Assembly: GCF_040802235.1 (NCBI RefSeq)
Contig: NC_133156.1
Span: forward strand, 27,113,343 to 27,177,342
Reading direction: 5' to 3'
Length of the DNA stretch: 64,000 nucleotides
Source of the DNA: Manis javanica
Taxonomy: Eukaryota > Chordata > Mammalia > Pholidota > Manidae
Shown: positions 10,977-22,420 of the stretch, one piece after another
How positions within the stretch are numbered: position 1 is the first letter of the stretch
Layout: every line of letters begins with the position of its first letter
Program-made: the position numbers and the translations under genes
The notes under the pieces: model-generated
What the model was told of the DNA's origin: nothing
What the model saw: only the letters and a program-made list of their open reading frames with translations
Database searches by the model: none

Positions 10977-11267
10977 AGTTGATGCAGGTGAGCATATACC
11001 TGGTACAGATTTGCCTCACGCCACCTAGGCTGGCCAAGCAGAAGATGGAGTGAGCCAAGGAAGCTTGGGGCCAGTGGATGGTGAAGACTTTCTTCACATC
11101 AAAGGAAACGTCCGTCCCATTCACTGGGACTTCCTCTGGAGGGAACTGGTGCAGTATCACCTGGGCCCAGGCGCTGGTCACCTGGCAGGGAAGCAGGACT
11201 GACTAATGGCTGCACAACTGCATCACCCCATAATGGTCATCTGTGCAGACAAAGAGCTCCTCTGGGT
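10977..11267 (-). pseudogene. PDGFRL-like relic, second-Ig-domain exon with in-frame stop
   Basis: The minus-strand acceptor (ccttctcag) is strong; the donor (AACT|GTGCAA) is weak, but its phase 1 fits the next exon. The product resembles the PDGFRL second Ig domain along its whole length: EELFV against GELFV, LLPCQVT against VVPCRVT, QFPPEEVPVNGTD against EFPAKEIPANGTD, and FDVKK against YDMKR. Both expected Ig cysteines (PCQ and FCL) are present. A TAG stop at 11203-11205 interrupts the frame near its start, where PDGFRL has a Gln-containing stretch, so this exon cannot encode the whole domain. PDGFRL is a small secreted Ig protein related to the PDGF receptor ectodomain. What this paralogue did is unknown to me. 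Confidence 0.75.
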
Positions 11268-11634
11268 CTGAGAAGGAAAGAGGAAGAGAGAAAAATGAGC
11301 TTGGGACAGTTTTGTTGTTTCCTGATTCTCTGCCACCACCATGAGCATGAGATCCCTTGTAGAGACTTGAAACCCCACTTCCCCCTTCCCTATCCATCCA
11401 CATTCTCTGTGCTGGTAAGGGGTCCTAGACAGGGCTTAAGAGCAGCCTGCTAGTTCCAGCTTCGTCATTAGCTTGCCGTGCATCTTAAATCTCTCCCTGT
11501 CTAGTCTTTCTCTAGTCTTTCTCTAGTCTTCATTTTACAATGAGGGAGTTCCAATAGCTTGGTCCCTAAGGGCCCTTGTTTGTGAAAAGTATTACAGGAA
11601 GAACTTGAGCTAGAATTTGAGCTTCTAGTTTGAT

Positions 11635-11760
11635 TCCCAATCCTGCCATCCATTAGCTGTGGCATTTTAAGCAAATTACTTTCTTCTTCTGAGCCTAGAT
11701 TATTCTTATATGTCAAATACGAACAATAATCCCATTCTGGCCTACTTAGCAGAGTAGATA
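11635..11760 (+). repeat. MIR SINE fragment
   Basis: The run 'ccattagctgtggcattttaagcaaatta' followed by a cctcagt-like decay is a MIR core on the plus strand. It lies in an intron of the PDGFRL-like relic. Confidence 0.6.
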
Positions 11761-11914
11761 AGAAGCAAATGAAATACTGGATATGAGGCACCAGGCCTGC
11801 GGGAGGCAAGCATTCATCAAATTCAAGGGGCTTCAGCAACACCATCTCAGGTCAGATTCTTGATTGCACAATGGTGCAGTGAGGAGGCATTATCTGGGGA
11901 CCAGCTTTCTAGAG

Positions 11915-12425
11915 CAGTGCTGCCCGGGGGAGCTTTCTGTAATGATGAAAATGTTCTGTATCTGGTGTCCAGCATGTAACTACTAACCCCATGTGGTTAT
12001 CAGCACTTCAAATGTACTTAGAGCAACTGAGGAACTTCTTAAAATTTAGATTTAAATAGCCACATCTATTCTGTGGCTTTTGTATGGGATGAAGCTGCTC
12101 TAGAGTTAGACATATGCAATGGTGAACTTTGGCTGAGCATCAGAATCACTTTTAAAATAACCAATTCCTGGGCACCACCCCCAGACCAAGCAAAGCAGAA
12201 CTTCACTTGGGGTGGGAGGGTTGGTATCTGTAGTTGGGAAGCAGCCAGAGTTGGGAAGCACTGACTACTGGTTCCTAAATCTTTGTGAAGATTGGCCTCA
12301 CCTGTGGGACATGTTAGCATTCCAGGTTTCCAGACTCCATCCAGACTTAATGGGCATGGGGCCCAGAAATCTGTGTTTATAACAGGTTCCCAGGTGATGC
12401 TGACCATCAAGGTCAAGAACCTCTA
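11915..12425. repeat. Old hAT-type (MER5-like) DNA transposon fragments
   Basis: About 11915-12085 reads like the MER5 family ('agcagtgctgcccg' through 'atttaaatagccacat'). The next 340 bases have the 'cagaatcacttttaaaataacc' and 'gcaccacccccagacc' wording of another non-autonomous Charlie relative. Identification is from memory of consensus wording; family names are approximate. Confidence 0.5.
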
Positions 12426-12717
12426 GACTGGGTGATCTTTACTGTTGTGGTTGGATTTGAGTGAGGGAAACATCGCTGAGTCTAGAAGAGCCAGATGTTT
12501 CCTCCCCTGGACGAAGTTGGACTCTGTGACTCCTCAGTTCTACATGGAATTAGCCATAGAATCCCAGAATGTCACACAAAAAAAATATCTTTGCGAGCAA
12601 TGAACACAATCTCCTCATTTTACAGCTGTGTCTTGGGGGAAAGACCTAAGATAGTTCTGTGTGGAGGACTTTCCCAGACCGAGGTTCTTAGTGACCCTGA
12701 CTCCACGGGCACCTGAG

Positions 12718-13000
12718 AAGGGCCAAGCAGTTGCGCTCCCTCCGGGCGGCAGCGCCGCGGGGCTCACCAGCGGCCGCGGTGCTCCGGTGCTCCCGGAGTG
12801 CTTGATTCTGAAAGACAGTCGGGGGGCGGACGGGAGCCGCGAACGGGCCGGAGCAACTCAGTGGAGAGCATTTGGTCTGCTGACAGTCCCCTGGAAAGTC
12901 ATCCATCACCCGACCCCACAAGGCCTCCCCTTTCCCTAATAAGGCTGTCAGGCTACGTATTGGCCCCACCCATGGTTTCTGATTGGCTCCTCCTGGCCTC
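12718..13000 (-). promoter_or_regulatory. CpG-rich patch with CCAAT, CACCC and CArG motifs
   Basis: Roughly nineteen CpGs fall in about 140 bp (12718-12855) of otherwise CpG-poor intergenic DNA. Next to it lie two inverted CCAAT boxes (ATTGG at 12959-12963 and 12982-12986), a CCACCC box at 12966-12971 and a perfect CArG box CCTAATAAGG at 12935-12944. On the minus strand the order is CCAAT, CACCC, CCAAT, CArG, then the CpG cluster, which holds a good donor (CTG|GTGAGC, exon end 12768). That layout fits a minus-strand promoter and first exon, but no known gene starts here. It lies between exons of the PDGFRL-like relic, so it could be a leftover alternative promoter, an enhancer or the start of a non-coding RNA. 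Confidence 0.45.
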
Positions 13001-13189
13001 GTGCACATCTTCTAATTAGTCCATCTACTTACTGCATACACCTTGCGCAACGACTGCGAATGGAATCCATTTTGTATTCCTTGTCTCTTTCCTTGTGTCC
13101 CTTTGTTCACGCCAGCATCCAGCCACCAAAGGGGACAGTGTCCCAGAAAATTTCATTTTAAGATGAATTGAGAGAAGGTAGATAAATTT

Positions 13190-13310
13190 TCTGAGCCCAG
13201 GTTTTGTTCCCAGCCTCTGCCTGGTCTTCTTCTGCACCAGGGTAGGCAATGCCAGCAAGGATATTCTGCCTTGCCTATGATGGCGTCCCTCACAGAAGGT
13301 GGGCTCCGAC
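13190..13310 (-). pseudogene. Possible PDGFRL-like relic exon (end of first Ig domain)
   Basis: The frame contains AEYPCW, which resembles GEFSCW at the second cysteine of the first PDGFRL Ig domain, then a Cys/Arg-rich stretch. An acceptor-like cag precedes it at about 13311. The reading phase does not match the preceding candidate exon and no good donor follows, so this is weak and may be chance. Confidence 0.25.
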
Positions 13311-13566
13311 CTGACATCCAAGCACAGAAAGGTGGGACCGTCTGCCTCTTTTGCCTTACCATTACTACCTTTCTCCTTCCAGGCACTATTTTCTGACCCT
13401 AGAGTTGACATCTCAGGGTTGTGGGAAGCCCCATGGCCCACTCTGTTAAACCACTGTGGACTCTAAGTCTTGTGAGCCCATCTTACTGTTTCCTTTTAGA
13501 TGCCTGTGTAGTTGCACAGAACAGGGTGCCCAGCATGGGTTCTGGGCCATTTTAATTAACTCTTAC

Positions 13567-13960
13567 CAATATGCTTGTGAACTGCTGCCCAGGGACCCGC
13601 TCAGGCTGTCGGAGGACCTCCTCCACCACACACCTCAGGCATCCCTCGCCCTCCTCTCCGGGTACACAGGCACCCTCCTTCCCCCTGCAGTGTAGCTCCA
13701 GGGGGTCCCCAGCCTGCAGGCTCAGAGAGACCCCCACCTTCTGGAAGCAGCCCATCCCTAAACTCCTGGGTCAAGATGGAGAGGGCTGGAGCACTTGGGG
13801 CTGCAGCCCCCCGGGAGCCTTCATCTGCAGGGACTTCTGGCTTCAGTCCAACAATGGCTCTTCTCCTGCCTGGGGTTCCTGGGGGCTTTGCCTCACCAGG
13901 GCTGGCTGCTTTGAAGCCCTCTCCCGAGCCTTGGAGTTCTGCCGCACTTCCGGACGTCAG
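13567..13960 (-). pseudogene. PDGFRL-like relic, N-terminal and first-Ig exon with frameshift
   Basis: The minus-strand exon opens after tttccctgcag and closes at TTG|GTAAGA. Its first part is open for about 70 codons in a Pro/Gly/Lys-rich frame ending ALSILTQEFRDG, like the low-complexity basic region of PDGFRL that leads to QSIMMQVLDKG. At about 13750 one extra base shifts the homology to another frame, where FQKVGVSLSLQAGDPLELHC parallels FQKPAATLSLLAGQTVELRC, including the first Ig cysteine. Without the extra base the exon would be 393 nt, an exact multiple of three. A signal-peptide exon should lie further right on this strand; I did not find it. Confidence 0.65.
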
Positions 13961-14139
13961 CTGCAGGGAAAGCAGGGTGGGCCTAGGGCCGGCAGCCTTC
14001 GCCTCGCCTCAGAATGGGGCCTTTCCTCACCCCGGCAGCAGACAGAACCTCAGACCTCTGGTGCCTTTTATATTTATGACCACTACGCAAGCAATTCTCA
14101 CTCTTTAGAGAAAAAGAATTAAATGTTCTAAAACTTACC

Positions 14140-14560
14140 ATCTAGAGGTAACCACTGTGAATGTTTGCAACACATTTCCCCAAGGCTTTTTAATACAAAT
14201 ATTTTAAATAAAAAAATTTGTTGAATAAAATGGAACAATACATATTTTTAATCATCTGCATTTTCACGTAGTAAGATACTGTGATAATCATTCCATGTCA
14301 AACACACACATGTGCACCAAAACATTTTGAATGATCTGCATGGCAGGGATGTGTCATGATTTATTTGTTTTATTTGCTTTTTTCACATTCTTAGTCAAAA
14401 TAATTCTGCAGTAATCATCTGGTGCTTGCGCGTTTGATCAGATTGCTTCCTTAAAATGAATTCCTTAGAAGTGATTCTTAAGTGGAAGAACTTAACACAT
14501 TTTTTTCTTATCCAAGTTGGCACCAGTATTTCAAAATCTTCTAGCACATGCTCCAAAAGA
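14140..14560. repeat. Old L1-type 3' fragment
   Basis: AT-rich sequence with the 'ggtaaccactgtgaatg...aatatttttaatcatctgc' wording typical of old L1 3' UTRs and their decayed relatives. No coding content remains. Confidence 0.4.
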
Positions 14561-14599
14561 GGTCAGTTGGATCTCATGGTGGGAAGCTTAGTATCTAAT

Positions 14600-14830
14600 A
14601 ATACCAATAACTACCATTAATGGAGCCTGTCGTGATTCTGAAACAATACTAAACCCTTTATGTACATGTTCTCATTTCCTTCTCTTAAAGACCTTAAAGT
14701 AATTATTAGCCAGATTTTACAGATGAGGAACTTGGGGTTCACAGAGGCTAACTTTCCCAAGGTTCTGTGCCAAGGAATAGGAGACCCAGATTTCAAATCC
14801 AGGTCAGCCTGACTCCAGAGCCCATGATAA
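14600..14830 (+). repeat. MIR SINE
   Basis: The run 'attttacagatgaggaacttgg' then 'ttcaaatccaggtcagcctgactcc' is a MIR-like body on the plus strand. Neighbouring 14830-15580 shows no feature I can support. Confidence 0.65.
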
Positions 14831-15579
14831 TTCCACAAGTAGCATATCTCAGTGCCAAATGGCTGTGACTGCTAGAAAGTCCTTTCAAATATTGACCCAC
14901 CGTCTTCAAGATTTACCTCAAATCTAAATTTTCTTCCCTGTGGAAGAGGAAGCAGAATCATTCCATGTGGCAGCCTGCTACCCCAACTGCAAATGTCCTC
15001 ATCTCAGTAGAAGAGATTGTACAAATTATACCAAGTCCTAAGGCTCTTTTTCTTTTCCTTCCTAATAGTTCACAAATACATCCTTTTCTCTCCACCCCCA
15101 CTGCCAACACCACTTAGTCCAAGCCCTGACCAGATCACATCTAGATGATTTCAGTAGCTCCCAACTAGTCTTGCCTCTAATCTATCTTACACACAACATC
15201 AGGTACGTCTTCTTAAACCACCATGTTCAAAAGCCTGGAAGCATCAAGGATGGGGGTGGCAGGGGCCAGTCAGGGCAAGGTGGCTGGCGCAATGTTTGGG
15301 CAGCAGTAATAGGAAAGGTTCCAGTGGAGTTTGGCGATTTTCTTTTTAAAGGCCCCAAACCACCATCACCAACACACACACGTACCCACTGAGCAAAAGC
15401 AAAACACAGACAACAAAAGAAAGACAGAATCCAAACCACCACTTTCAAACCCGAGTCCTCTGTTTCTCACAACTATTCGGAGAAAAACACACCCCTCCTG
15501 TGTGTTTCTCCTTGATTCTCTCACTACCACACAACTCTTCAGACACCAAACAGTTCTCTGAGACACCTGCTGGGGGCCC

Positions 15580-16280
15580 TACAATTTAACTCTGATGCTA
15601 TTTACCTGGAAAGAGCAATAGATCCCACAGGTTAAGGGCTCAGTACCACCAAACCTGCTGCTATCCAACCCCCACTTCAGATGCCAATTTTAAGTTCCAA
15701 GTTGTCACCTGTACTTCTGACCAACCCAACAGCTATAAGTTGGGGTTCCCACAACCCCCTCCTGGGGTTCGATAATTTACTTGAATAGTTTACCTAACTC
15801 AGGGAAACACATTTACCAGTTGTTATAGAAGGATGTGATAAAGGATAGAGCAGAGCATCCAGGTGGAGGAGACGCACAAAACAAGGTCTGCGGGGAGGGA
15901 CGTGGGGCTTCCATACGCCTTCTTCCACTTCCCAGAACCTCCATGTGTCTGCCCACCCAGAAGCTCTCCAAACTCCATGCTTATGGGATATTTATGGGAG
16001 CTTCATCACACAGGCATGATCCATCATTAACTCAGTCATCAGCCCCTCATCCCTTCCCAGAGGATGGAGGAGTGAGGCTGAACGTTCCAACCTTCTATCA
16101 TGGCTTGGTCTTCCCAGTGACCGGCACCCCATCCAGGACCCACCCAGAGTCACCTCATGAGAACAGAAGACACACCAACCCCCCAGGGCGCTCCATGAGA
16201 GGCAGGACCTCTGTGTCAGAAACTGGGTCAAAGACAAATACTAGAATAAAAGGTGCTCCTAATGCTCTTACCACTTAAGA
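15580..16280. repeat. Old interspersed repeat, family not named
   Basis: The stretch running from 'gataatttacttgaatagtttacc' to 'tctatcatggcttggtcttccc' matches an ancient mammalian repeat I recognise but cannot name with confidence. The 147-residue open frame inside it is not a gene. Confidence 0.4.
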
Positions 16281-16689
16281 AATGGCAAGGGCTTCAGGAA
16301 CCCTGTGCCAGGAAGGGGACAAGAGAGCAATATATGTATTTTTTCTATTATTTCACAACAATGTAAAAGGTCTCCTAGCAGGGGCATCTACCTCAGGAGC
16401 AACGTCCAGCCCAGGCACGAAAGGATGTGGCCTAGGCAACTTTGGGCGATTTGGGGAGATTTATTCTGAATTTCTTACATGGGGAGAGCACCTCAGCTGC
16501 TCACAGAGAAAATTCCCACCCACACATCCTTGCCAGAGCCACAAAGCACACCAAGCAACCATTATTACCCCCTTTTGCAGGTTGAGAAATTAAACCTAAA
16601 AGAAAACAACTGGGCTCAATATATGAATGACGTGACCTAGAACACTGCAGTTTGGCATCTAGAAGCAAAGATTCTCTAAGGACTTATCT

Positions 16690-16955
16690 AGGCCACTCCA
16701 GAGAAAGGGTGGCAAGTGGATGGAGTATGGACTTCATAGCCAGTGGTGCTGGACTTTGAATCTTTGCTCAGCCACAAACTAGCTGTGTTACCTTGACCAA
16801 GTCATTTAATTTCCCCGAGCCTCATTTTCTTCATTTGGAAAATGGGAACAAGAACACACTGGCCTTGCAGGACTATTATGTGTGTTAAATGAGATAAACA
16901 AGCGAAGTATACTTACTAAGTATATAATAGAAGCTCAATAAATAGTTGTGATCAT
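16690..16955 (+). repeat. MIR SINE
   Basis: A well preserved MIR: 'caaactagctgtgttaccttgacc', then 'gagcctcattttcttcatttgg' and 'aaatgggaac'. Plus orientation. Confidence 0.8.
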
Positions 16956-16959
16956 GAAT

Positions 16960-17450
16960 AGTACATTTATTTCCTATTGCTGCTGAAACAAGTTGCTGCA
17001 ATTTTAGTGGCTTAAAACATGTATTTATTACCTTACAGTTCTGGGGGTCAGAAGTCTGAAATAGGTCTCACTGGGCTAAAATCAAACTGTCAGAAGGGCT
17101 GCATTCCTTTTGGAGGCTCTTGAAAAAATCTGTTTTCTTGCCTTTTCTGCCTTCTAGAAACTCCCCTCATTCCTTGGCTTATGGCCCCATTTCTCTCCAG
17201 CCAGCAGTGTTGGACGAAATCTTCCTCATGCCACCATCTCTCTGGTTCTCTCACCCAAGTCCCTCTTCCACTTTCAAGGACACTTGTGGTTATAGTGAGT
17301 CCACCTGAATGAATAATGTGGCATATTCTCTCAATTTTAAGGTTAATTGGTTAGCAAGCTTAATTCCATCTGCAACCTTAATAAGTCTTTGCCATGTAAG
17401 GTTCTGGGAATTGGGATGTAGACATCTTTGGGAAGCCATTGTTCTGCCTA
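16960..17450 (+). repeat. Old LTR-type (MaLR-like) repeat
   Basis: The opening 'tttcctattgctgctgaaacaag' and 'cttacagttctgggggtcagaag' wording matches ancient mammalian-wide retrotransposon LTRs. It ends near 'ggttctgggaattgggatgtag'. The subfamily is uncertain. Confidence 0.5.
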
Positions 17451-17959
17451 ACTCAAATAGCATATTTTTTTGAAAATCCAAATATGAAAAGTAATGCTTT
17501 AATAGCCAAACTTCCACAGGTAGAGGACTTCCATGAGACAGCAGCAAGCCAGTCAAGTGATCCGGGTAAGAGATGCCAGAGCACCCACTGGCTCCCTGAC
17601 TGCCCTGTCAGAGCAGCTCGCTGGAGATACCTCTGGGTTCTGACTCTGGAACCCTATTTGGTCTGGAGTTGAAGTCTGACCGAGGGCTGGGCTGGAGTGG
17701 CTCCCGGAGTCAGGGCTGTACTGGCCAGTTCTGAGAGGGCCCACAAACCCTGCTTACAGGGGGGCTGCAAACACACCTTCATTAACAAGGGCTCCACCTC
17801 CTTGGGCTGAGAGTCCCTGGGCTTGGGGAAGGGGGCTCTCTGGGAGCCGTCACACGACGTCTATAGTTTTGGAGCCTCTGGGTTTGCCAAGCCGGCATGT
17901 CACCTAGGAACATTACGGGAGACACCAAGTCTGATATCAGATTCTGACGCTGAATCAGA

Positions 17960-18120
17960 AATTACTGGGCACCCAGGCTCAGTGTACCTTCCATGTGCTA
18001 TCTTACTTAACACTCACAAAACTCTACTAGGAAGCTTTCACTGACATCTCCATTTCGCAGATGAGGAAACCGAGTGTCATCGAAGTTAGGTAGTTTGTCC
18101 AAATTCACCAAAAAAGAGGG
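17960..18120 (-). repeat. MIR SINE
   Basis: 'catctccatttcgcagatgagg' and the preceding 'cttaacactcacaaaactct' are a MIR 3' half. An AT-rich simple tract (taata units) follows at about 18290-18350. I see no gene between 17450 and 19050. Confidence 0.55.
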
Positions 18121-19059
18121 AGCCTGTCTGGTGCTGTCTTGGTATTGTTCACCTTGCTGTCTCTGAGTCTCAGTTTTAACCTATAAACTGAAGAGGTTGG
18201 ACTAAGCCAGAGATTTTCAAGTTTAAAAACAAAAACCAATCAACAGATAAATTATAGATAACAGAATGTTTTCTTGAAATATGGAAAAGCTAGTATTAAA
18301 TATTAATAATAGGATTAATAATATTATTAATAAAATAATAATAAGTAGTTGAGGTGGGGACTGGGGACCTGTCCATCCAGCTTTCAGTCACCACCCCCTG
18401 ACTTCTCCCTGACCCCAAGGCAGGCTACAGGGCAAAGGAATTAATTCCTCAGAGAATAGTTTCTAAATTCCTGGACTGGACGAACTCTCAAGGGCCCTTC
18501 TCAGTGTGCCCAGTGCCATGTCTACATATCTGAGTCACATGGCCCCCCACCCCCAGTGTCTCCCATCCTTCACAGCATTCTCCTTCAGATAACCCCTTCA
18601 ATCTCAGCCATCAGCCCTTGCTAAACTGCTTCCTTTTTACCTGGAAGGTACCTGCCCATTCCTTCCATCTGAGGCTCCTTAAAGAGCATCTGATAGCACC
18701 AAGTGGAAAAATTGTCAATGGCCAGATAGTGTTGGAAAGAGGATGTCTGGAATGACACCAACTCGCTAATCCTGCCCCGAGCACAGCCATTCTCTTCCAG
18801 GGATTATTATAGCCCCAACCTCTTCCCGGGATGGCTTGGAGCAGAGAGATGGAGGAGACGTCTCACTGGGGTCTCTGCCTCTCTGGGCATCTATTTGCTC
18901 TCAAGTTCTGGGCTAGAAATCCTTTAGGCTGTGCCCCTGATGGAGCCCTAGGACTGTTGATCTTAGCAATATCATAGATTCTTAGAGTCAGGGAACCTAG
19001 AAATAAACAGTCACACTCTTAGAATTATATCATATTGGTGTGAGAGGTATAATTAGGGT

Positions 19060-19240
19060 CTTTAAAATTAAAATAATGTTGCTACCACTTGTTGAGTATG
19101 TGTCCAGGCCAAACATTTAAATATACTATGTCATGCAATCTTCAAAATAACCCTATAATTTTGAGATTACTTTTATTCTCATTTTACTCCTGAATAAACC
19201 AAGTCTCAGCGAGGGTGTGTCTGCACCTGAGAGGTTCAGG
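19060..19240. repeat. MIR SINE fragment
   Basis: 'gttgagtatgtgtccaggcc' to 'cattttactcctgaataaacc' is a decayed MIR. Just beyond, at about 19560-19870, wording like 'gtagtattccgtgg' and 'aaacaatgctgcaatgagc' marks an old L1-type fragment. Confidence 0.5.
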
Positions 19241-20589
19241 GGAGGGGCTGGCTGGCTGGCTGGCTTCCTTCAGGAGCAAGGCAGAGAGACGGTGCTGGGC
19301 TGCAGTTTGTAAGCAATAAACGGGGTTTAAACTTTTTTTCTCCCTTTGACTGATTTCAGTTTTTAGGGGTATTTTGCCCCGGGATTTCCCTTCCCCAGAC
19401 TTACACTAAATAAATCGATGACAACTAAAGCTTAAGATCCAGCTAACCCTCCCCTTCCCCCACACGTTGCCCCTCCCCTTTCCTCAGAGGTATGTGTCCT
19501 TCCAGACCTCTTCCTGCATTTATATGTGTCCATCTGTGTGTCCATAGAAAAATAAAGGTCTTTTCATGAATTTCTTATTTTTCTGTAGATGGTTTTACAC
19601 TGTACATATTTTCTTAAACTTGTTTTAACTCACCAATGTGCCTTGTTCCCCTAGGCAAACCTACCTTTGTCCTTTTTAAAATGCTCCGTAGTATTCCGTG
19701 GCCTGGGTCTACCACCAAAGGGTCTCTCACCAAAGGACATCAGGTTGTTTCCTTTTTGTGTGTGATTGGAAACAATGCTGCAATGAGCAAGAGCTAGGAT
19801 ATCAAGGTTCACATAGCTATACTTCCTTGAATGAAATGTTTGTTAAATGAAAGAATACTCAGCAGTCATGTCACAGGATGTTTTCACTCCTCCACGTGTG
19901 TGACCTAAGTAAACCCCACAGTGAAAATCCCTCTAACAGCAGCCATAATCCAGAGTTTTGTCTACACGCTGCCTATTGCTGATAAGCAGGTAGAAACAAA
20001 CCCTCCTGGCTTCTGATTGAAACAGGACTCCCTCTGTATAAACTCAAAGCTCATTCTTGGAAGGAGGAGGGCTGCTGTGGTGGGGTGGGAAGGAGCCGAG
20101 AACAGGCAACCTGGGGGCGTGGAGGGTGAGGACAGGCAGTCCCAGTCCCATCTGGCCATTTGCTGCGTGACCTTGAACAGCCTCCTCTCTTTGGGCCTCA
20201 GCTTCCACATATGTTCAAGGAGGGTATCGGACATCTCGAGCCTTCCGGAGCTGTAACATCATCTTTCCAGGACAAGTTCTGCAGGCAGGGGAAAGGCCCT
20301 GAGAAGTGATGGGTTAGCTTCCAGCCTCGCAGGGAGGTGCTGGGAGCTTAACAGGTCACCACTTTGAAGCCAAATTCTCAATGTTCATTCCCCAGGGGAG
20401 ATTTCATAAGGAGAGTTGTGGGAACACCCCTAAGCTTTGGGGAACAGCTGGCCTTAGGTCCTGGGTCTAGACTGCAGGCTGTTCCATGTTCTCAGAGCAC
20501 CCCACTCCTTTCCATCCCACAGCGCTTAACCACAGTCTAATTTTATGACTTATCTGATTGCATCAGGAATGTCCATCTCTGCCCTCAAG

Positions 20590-20700
20590 CGTCTGAGCTC
20601 TTTGAGAGCTGGAACCAGGTCTGCTTTGCTCACCACTTGTCCCCACCCCTTAGCACAGTGCCTAGCAAGAGTGGGCAAACATTTTCTGAATGAATGAATG
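20590..20700 (+). repeat. L2 LINE 3' end
   Basis: The tail 'tagcacagtgcctagcaagag...gaatgaatgaatg' is the standard LINE-2 3' end on the plus strand. From 19900 to 20590 I see no feature. Confidence 0.7.
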
Positions 20701-20954
20701 AGCTGCTCTGGGCCGATTTCAACAGCAGGAACATAGCCCAGCCTTCTGTCTAATCCAAGGGCTCCCAAAGAGGCAAGAAATAGAGGAGTGGGGAGTAGAG
20801 GGGCCAGGGAACAAACAGTCCTGGCAACATCATGGAACTGGAAAGGTCACTGGCTGTCAGCGCTGGGGTTGGGTGGGGTGGGGTGGGGTTTAGAGGGTGT
20901 GGGGAGGGCTGTGAAAAGGAGACCTTGGGAGTAAACATGGTAGAATTTTAGAAC

Positions 20955-21260
20955 ACATTTATTCACTTGTTTTTCATTCAACAAGTATTTATTGAGAATC
21001 TACCAAGCAATGGAGACAGGAAGAAGCAGGCATTAGCTGAAGTCACACAAATAAATATCTAATTACCAGTTAGGACTGTGTTGTGACGGGAAAGAACAGG
21101 ATCCTGGACAGACAATGGGGAGGGGTATGTAACGTATACTGGAGGAAGCATTAGGAAGGAATTTCTGAAGAAGTGCTATTTAAGGCGAAATCCACAAGAA
21201 TAGCATGAGCTAGAGCTAGTCAGGCAAACTTCTGCCAGGCTTAGAAGAGCTTTAGTTCCA
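20955..21260 (-). repeat. L2 LINE 3' region, reverse orientation
   Basis: 'cattcaacaagtatttattgag' opens the reverse complement of an L2 3' end, and the following text up to about 21260 continues it. A GGGGT-unit simple tract lies just before, at about 20864-20892. Confidence 0.65.
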
Positions 21261-21599
21261 GGCAAATGGAACCTTTCAATAGAATTTTGAGTGAGTCATG
21301 GGATCTTGGAATCCCAGAAAGAGTATCTCAGGGTTATAGAATCTTAATCTCATAGAATTTTGAAACTAACACTAACAGACTCTCAACAGTAAATGGAATC
21401 TAAGGATGTTAGAGTTTCAGAGTCTTCATATGTAAGAGCAAATGGGATTTTAAAACATCATTTATTCTCATCCCCTTCTTTCTGCTATTTGTACAGATAG
21501 GAATAAAACAAAACTATAATGCAAGGTCACATAACCCAGTCAGAACGAGCTCTCAACTCTTACTGTTAATAAACCAGAACTCTATCCGTTTAACAAATA

Positions 21600-22420
21600 A
21601 TAATAAAATAGTAACTGCTTATATGTATTGTCTCATTACTATGTGCTAATTGCTGCTAAGTGATTGTGTCATTACAACAGTTAATTCTAACAACAAACCT
21701 GTGAGGTAGATAGTTTTTATAATGCCCATGTATTACCATAGAGAAAACAGAATCTCAGAGAAATAAATAAGTAAACTGTTCATGGTCACTCAACTAGAAT
21801 GTGGTAGAACCAGAACCACAGGGTTTTTTGCTTATTTGCTTTCGAATTTAAAGATTGTGCTTTAAAGTTCTATACTTCCCTGCTTTGTCTAACTACCATG
21901 GCTTTCAGGCCTGCCCTTTTCACAGTGAACGGTGACCCCAACCTTCCTCTAACCTTCTGCTTAGGGTCAAGGTTTACATTCCCACCAGCAGTGTAGGAGG
22001 GTCTCCCTTTCTCTGCTGGTAAAGGGGTACCCAAACTCTTGGCTCAACTGTGCTGAGGGGCAATGAGCTGCCAAGAATGTTGGGAGCACACTTTCATGTT
22101 CAAAGGAGACTTCTAGGTTCGAAGACGGACCTAAACATGCTGTTAGACCTAAAAGAAGTGAGTTTGTTTTGGAAATCCAAGAGACAACATGAGAAAACCT
22201 GGGTTCCAGTCTGAGTTCAGGCGCTAACTAGCCATGTTATGCGGGCTAAGTCATGGAGCCACCCTAGGTCCCAGGTCACATATCTTTTAGATCGGATTAT
22301 AGTGCTTGCTCTGTCTATCTCAACTGTGAAGAGATGACTGATGCAAACATGCTTTGTGATCTATGAAACAAAAGTAATGATTCTAAGGTTCTATGGTCTT
22401 TCTCCAACCTTGTGAGTGAG
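21600..22420. repeat. Two MIR SINE copies
   Basis: One MIR is at about 21600-21830 (calling words 'ttacaaca...ctgtgaggtag' and 'gagaaaacagaatctcagag'). A second is at about 22200-22420 ('ggcgctaactagccatg'). The 150 bases between them carry nothing recognisable. Confidence 0.55.

Noticed and set aside
15227-15448. Minus-strand frame that starts like a signal peptide, considered as exon 1 of the PDGFRL-like relic
   Set aside because: The start codon is TTG, not ATG; the sequence is a CA-rich, low-complexity tract and the likeness is chance.
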